A stretch of DNA of 64,000 nt from assembly GCA_035578155.1 (NCBI GenBank), contig JAPWDM010000033.1, positions 2,501,846 through 2,565,845 of the forward strand, given 5' to 3'. The position numbers were made by a program, and so were the translations under genes. Numbering within the stretch: the first letter of the stretch is position 1; every line of letters begins with the position of its first letter. This stretch comes from Brachynemurus nebulosus. Lineage: Eukaryota; Arthropoda; Insecta; Neuroptera; Myrmeleontidae. Shown here piece by piece: positions 62,582 to 64,000 of the stretch. The notes under the pieces were generated by a model. The model searched no databases, was not told the origin of the DNA, and worked only from the letters and a program-made list of their open reading frames with translations.

Positions 62582-63285
62582 CTAAACATTATGAATACAA
62601 TAATTACAAGTCTAATAATGACAAATATCGGCACATCTCTTATAGAAAATGATTCTCGTAAATTTGGCCAGAACTTTTTAATACAGTAAGTTATACTAAT
62701 TATAATAAAAATAAAAACCAATAACTAAATATTTAAATTATTATTGGAGAGGCTTACAAGCGCGATTTACATAAACAGGTAGATAGAATAAAAAAATATT
62801 GCTAAAAATTACTGTCTGTCGTAGAACCAACGCCTTAAGAAGTTAGAGCAATTAGAAACCTGATTTTTTCTTTGCATTTTTATAAAGTTACTCTGTACAT
62901 TTCAACTTATTATTATGAAAGCTGATAAAATTATGAATATACACGATCCAAATGGAGCTTAAAAAAACAAATTTAAAAAAATCGACATGCAAAAAATCTA
63001 TTCTGTTCAGAGACTGATTTAAAAAAATCGGTATTTTGAAGAGCTATAAAAAATTAACTGACAGTATGTTAAGAGACTTAAATTAGTAAGTGAGTGGAAG
63101 GGTGGACATGTTGGCCAAATTATTAATCACTTATCTAATTACTGCTTTTCTTATATTGCCTATTTTGGTAATTCAAATTCTTTCTGGTTTGTTGGCAACA
63201 GGATTATTTTTACAATCATCTGCTTAATAAATCCCTAAGCGGGCCATTCACGTTAGAACGGTCGCACGAACCGTCTTACGGACTG
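62582..63285. other. upstream intron or flank; no exon recognised
   Basis: AT-rich sequence without a convincing coding frame ending in a phase-compatible donor. Confidence 0.45.
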
Positions 63286-64000
63286 CTCTTAACACTGACT
63301 GACAGACAACGCACAGCCAGGCACAGCCTAAACTAGGGTTTCCGATCTCGATTCGATTTAATCGAAAATCGATTTTTCGAGAGCCGATCTTCGATTTTTC
63401 GAATCGATTTTTTGGAGACCAAATCGATACAGAGATCGTGAAAAATTTACGGGATCGGAGATCGATCTTTTCCAATTTAAATTAGAAAATTTTTAGTAAA
63501 AATATGATATTTTTTTCAAAATTATTGTAAAATATATTTTAACTATTTATGTTGTCAAATAATTTTACTACTTTTATGATTCATTTATAGAAAATTGAGT
63601 CAAATTTTTGATTCATGTGACACTTTTAGCGCAAACTGGGAACCATTTTATTCATATTGAAGTCAGCAGTTCATCTTTAAAGGAAATTAAAAAATTTTTT
63701 GAAACTGATTTGTGATGACCCAATAAGAAACTTCCTTAAAACTTTTATATATCTTTTATTTTCTGTAAGTACAAATATTGAATCGATTTTCGTCAGATCG
63801 ATCTTTTGTAAGCCGATTTTCTCCTGCATCGATTTTTGGTTTGACGATTCGAATCGATCCACAAGATCGATTTTTTGGCCAGAGATCGGAAACTCTAGCC
63901 TAAACCACTGGGTATAGAAGAATGAAATTTTGCACAGAAGTTTCCTATGTAATGTAGATGAGCACTAAAAAAGGACTTTTGAAAATTCGTCCCCTAAGTG
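63286..64000. repeat. interspersed repeat split by a hAT-like MITE, cut by window edge
   Basis: 63,286-63,333 and 63,906-64,000 rejoin to match about 50,908-51,040 (GAAATTTTGCACAG, GAAAATTCGTCCCCTAAGTG). The match continues beyond the window. Confidence 0.75.
63334..63897. mobile_element. hAT-like MITE (564 bp), exact 8 bp TSD
   Basis: The ends TAGGGTTTCCGATCTCGATT and TAGAGTTTCCGATCTCTG (reverse strand) are flanked by GCCTAAAC at 63326-63333 and 63898-63905. Both arms are dense in ATCGATTTT words. The empty site is preserved at 50,932-50,939. Confidence 0.88.

Overview
The window looks like AT-rich nuclear DNA from an insect. The evidence is spliceosomal GT-AG introns, a Ty3/Gypsy retrotransposon of insect type, and very dense short terminal-inverted-repeat (TIR) elements. 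A hemipteran is a reasonable guess, but nothing in the sequence fixes the order. No bacterial-style operon, rRNA gene, CRISPR array or intact transposase gene was found.

Left half (1-27.4 kb): no host gene recognised, only layered mobile elements. A Ty3/Gypsy element (minus strand, running off the left edge) has an open gag-pol frame that lost RNase H and the front of integrase by an in-frame deletion, plus a frameshift near its end. After it come a 3.2 kb foldback element carrying two satellites, a pair of tRNA-Thr-like sequences, a pogo/Tigger-like MITE, a roughly 105 bp tandem array in which most units carry a heat-shock-element-like motif, a roughly 260 bp tandem array, a 2.9 kb nest of inverted repeats, an apparently perfect 904 bp palindrome, and a 1.9 kb element with roughly 490 bp TIRs.

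Right half (27.4-62.6 kb): one host gene on the minus strand. Eight exons were found, and every splice phase agrees. They encode 1,059 residues of a protein whose first exon(s) lie upstream of 62,581, probably outside the window. The order is a low-complexity N-terminal part with 34-residue repeats, a Ser-rich part followed by a probable folded domain, a coiled-coil, a second probable domain, and a C-terminal RING-H2 finger. It is a candidate E3 ubiquitin ligase. The RING finger is split by a 16.8 kb intron. The large introns are filled with hAT-like, Harbinger-like and Tc1/mariner-like elements, foldback elements and long (TA)n arrays.

Several insertions can be checked inside the window, because a second copy of the target repeat preserves the empty site. 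This gives firm element ends and target-site duplications (TSDs).
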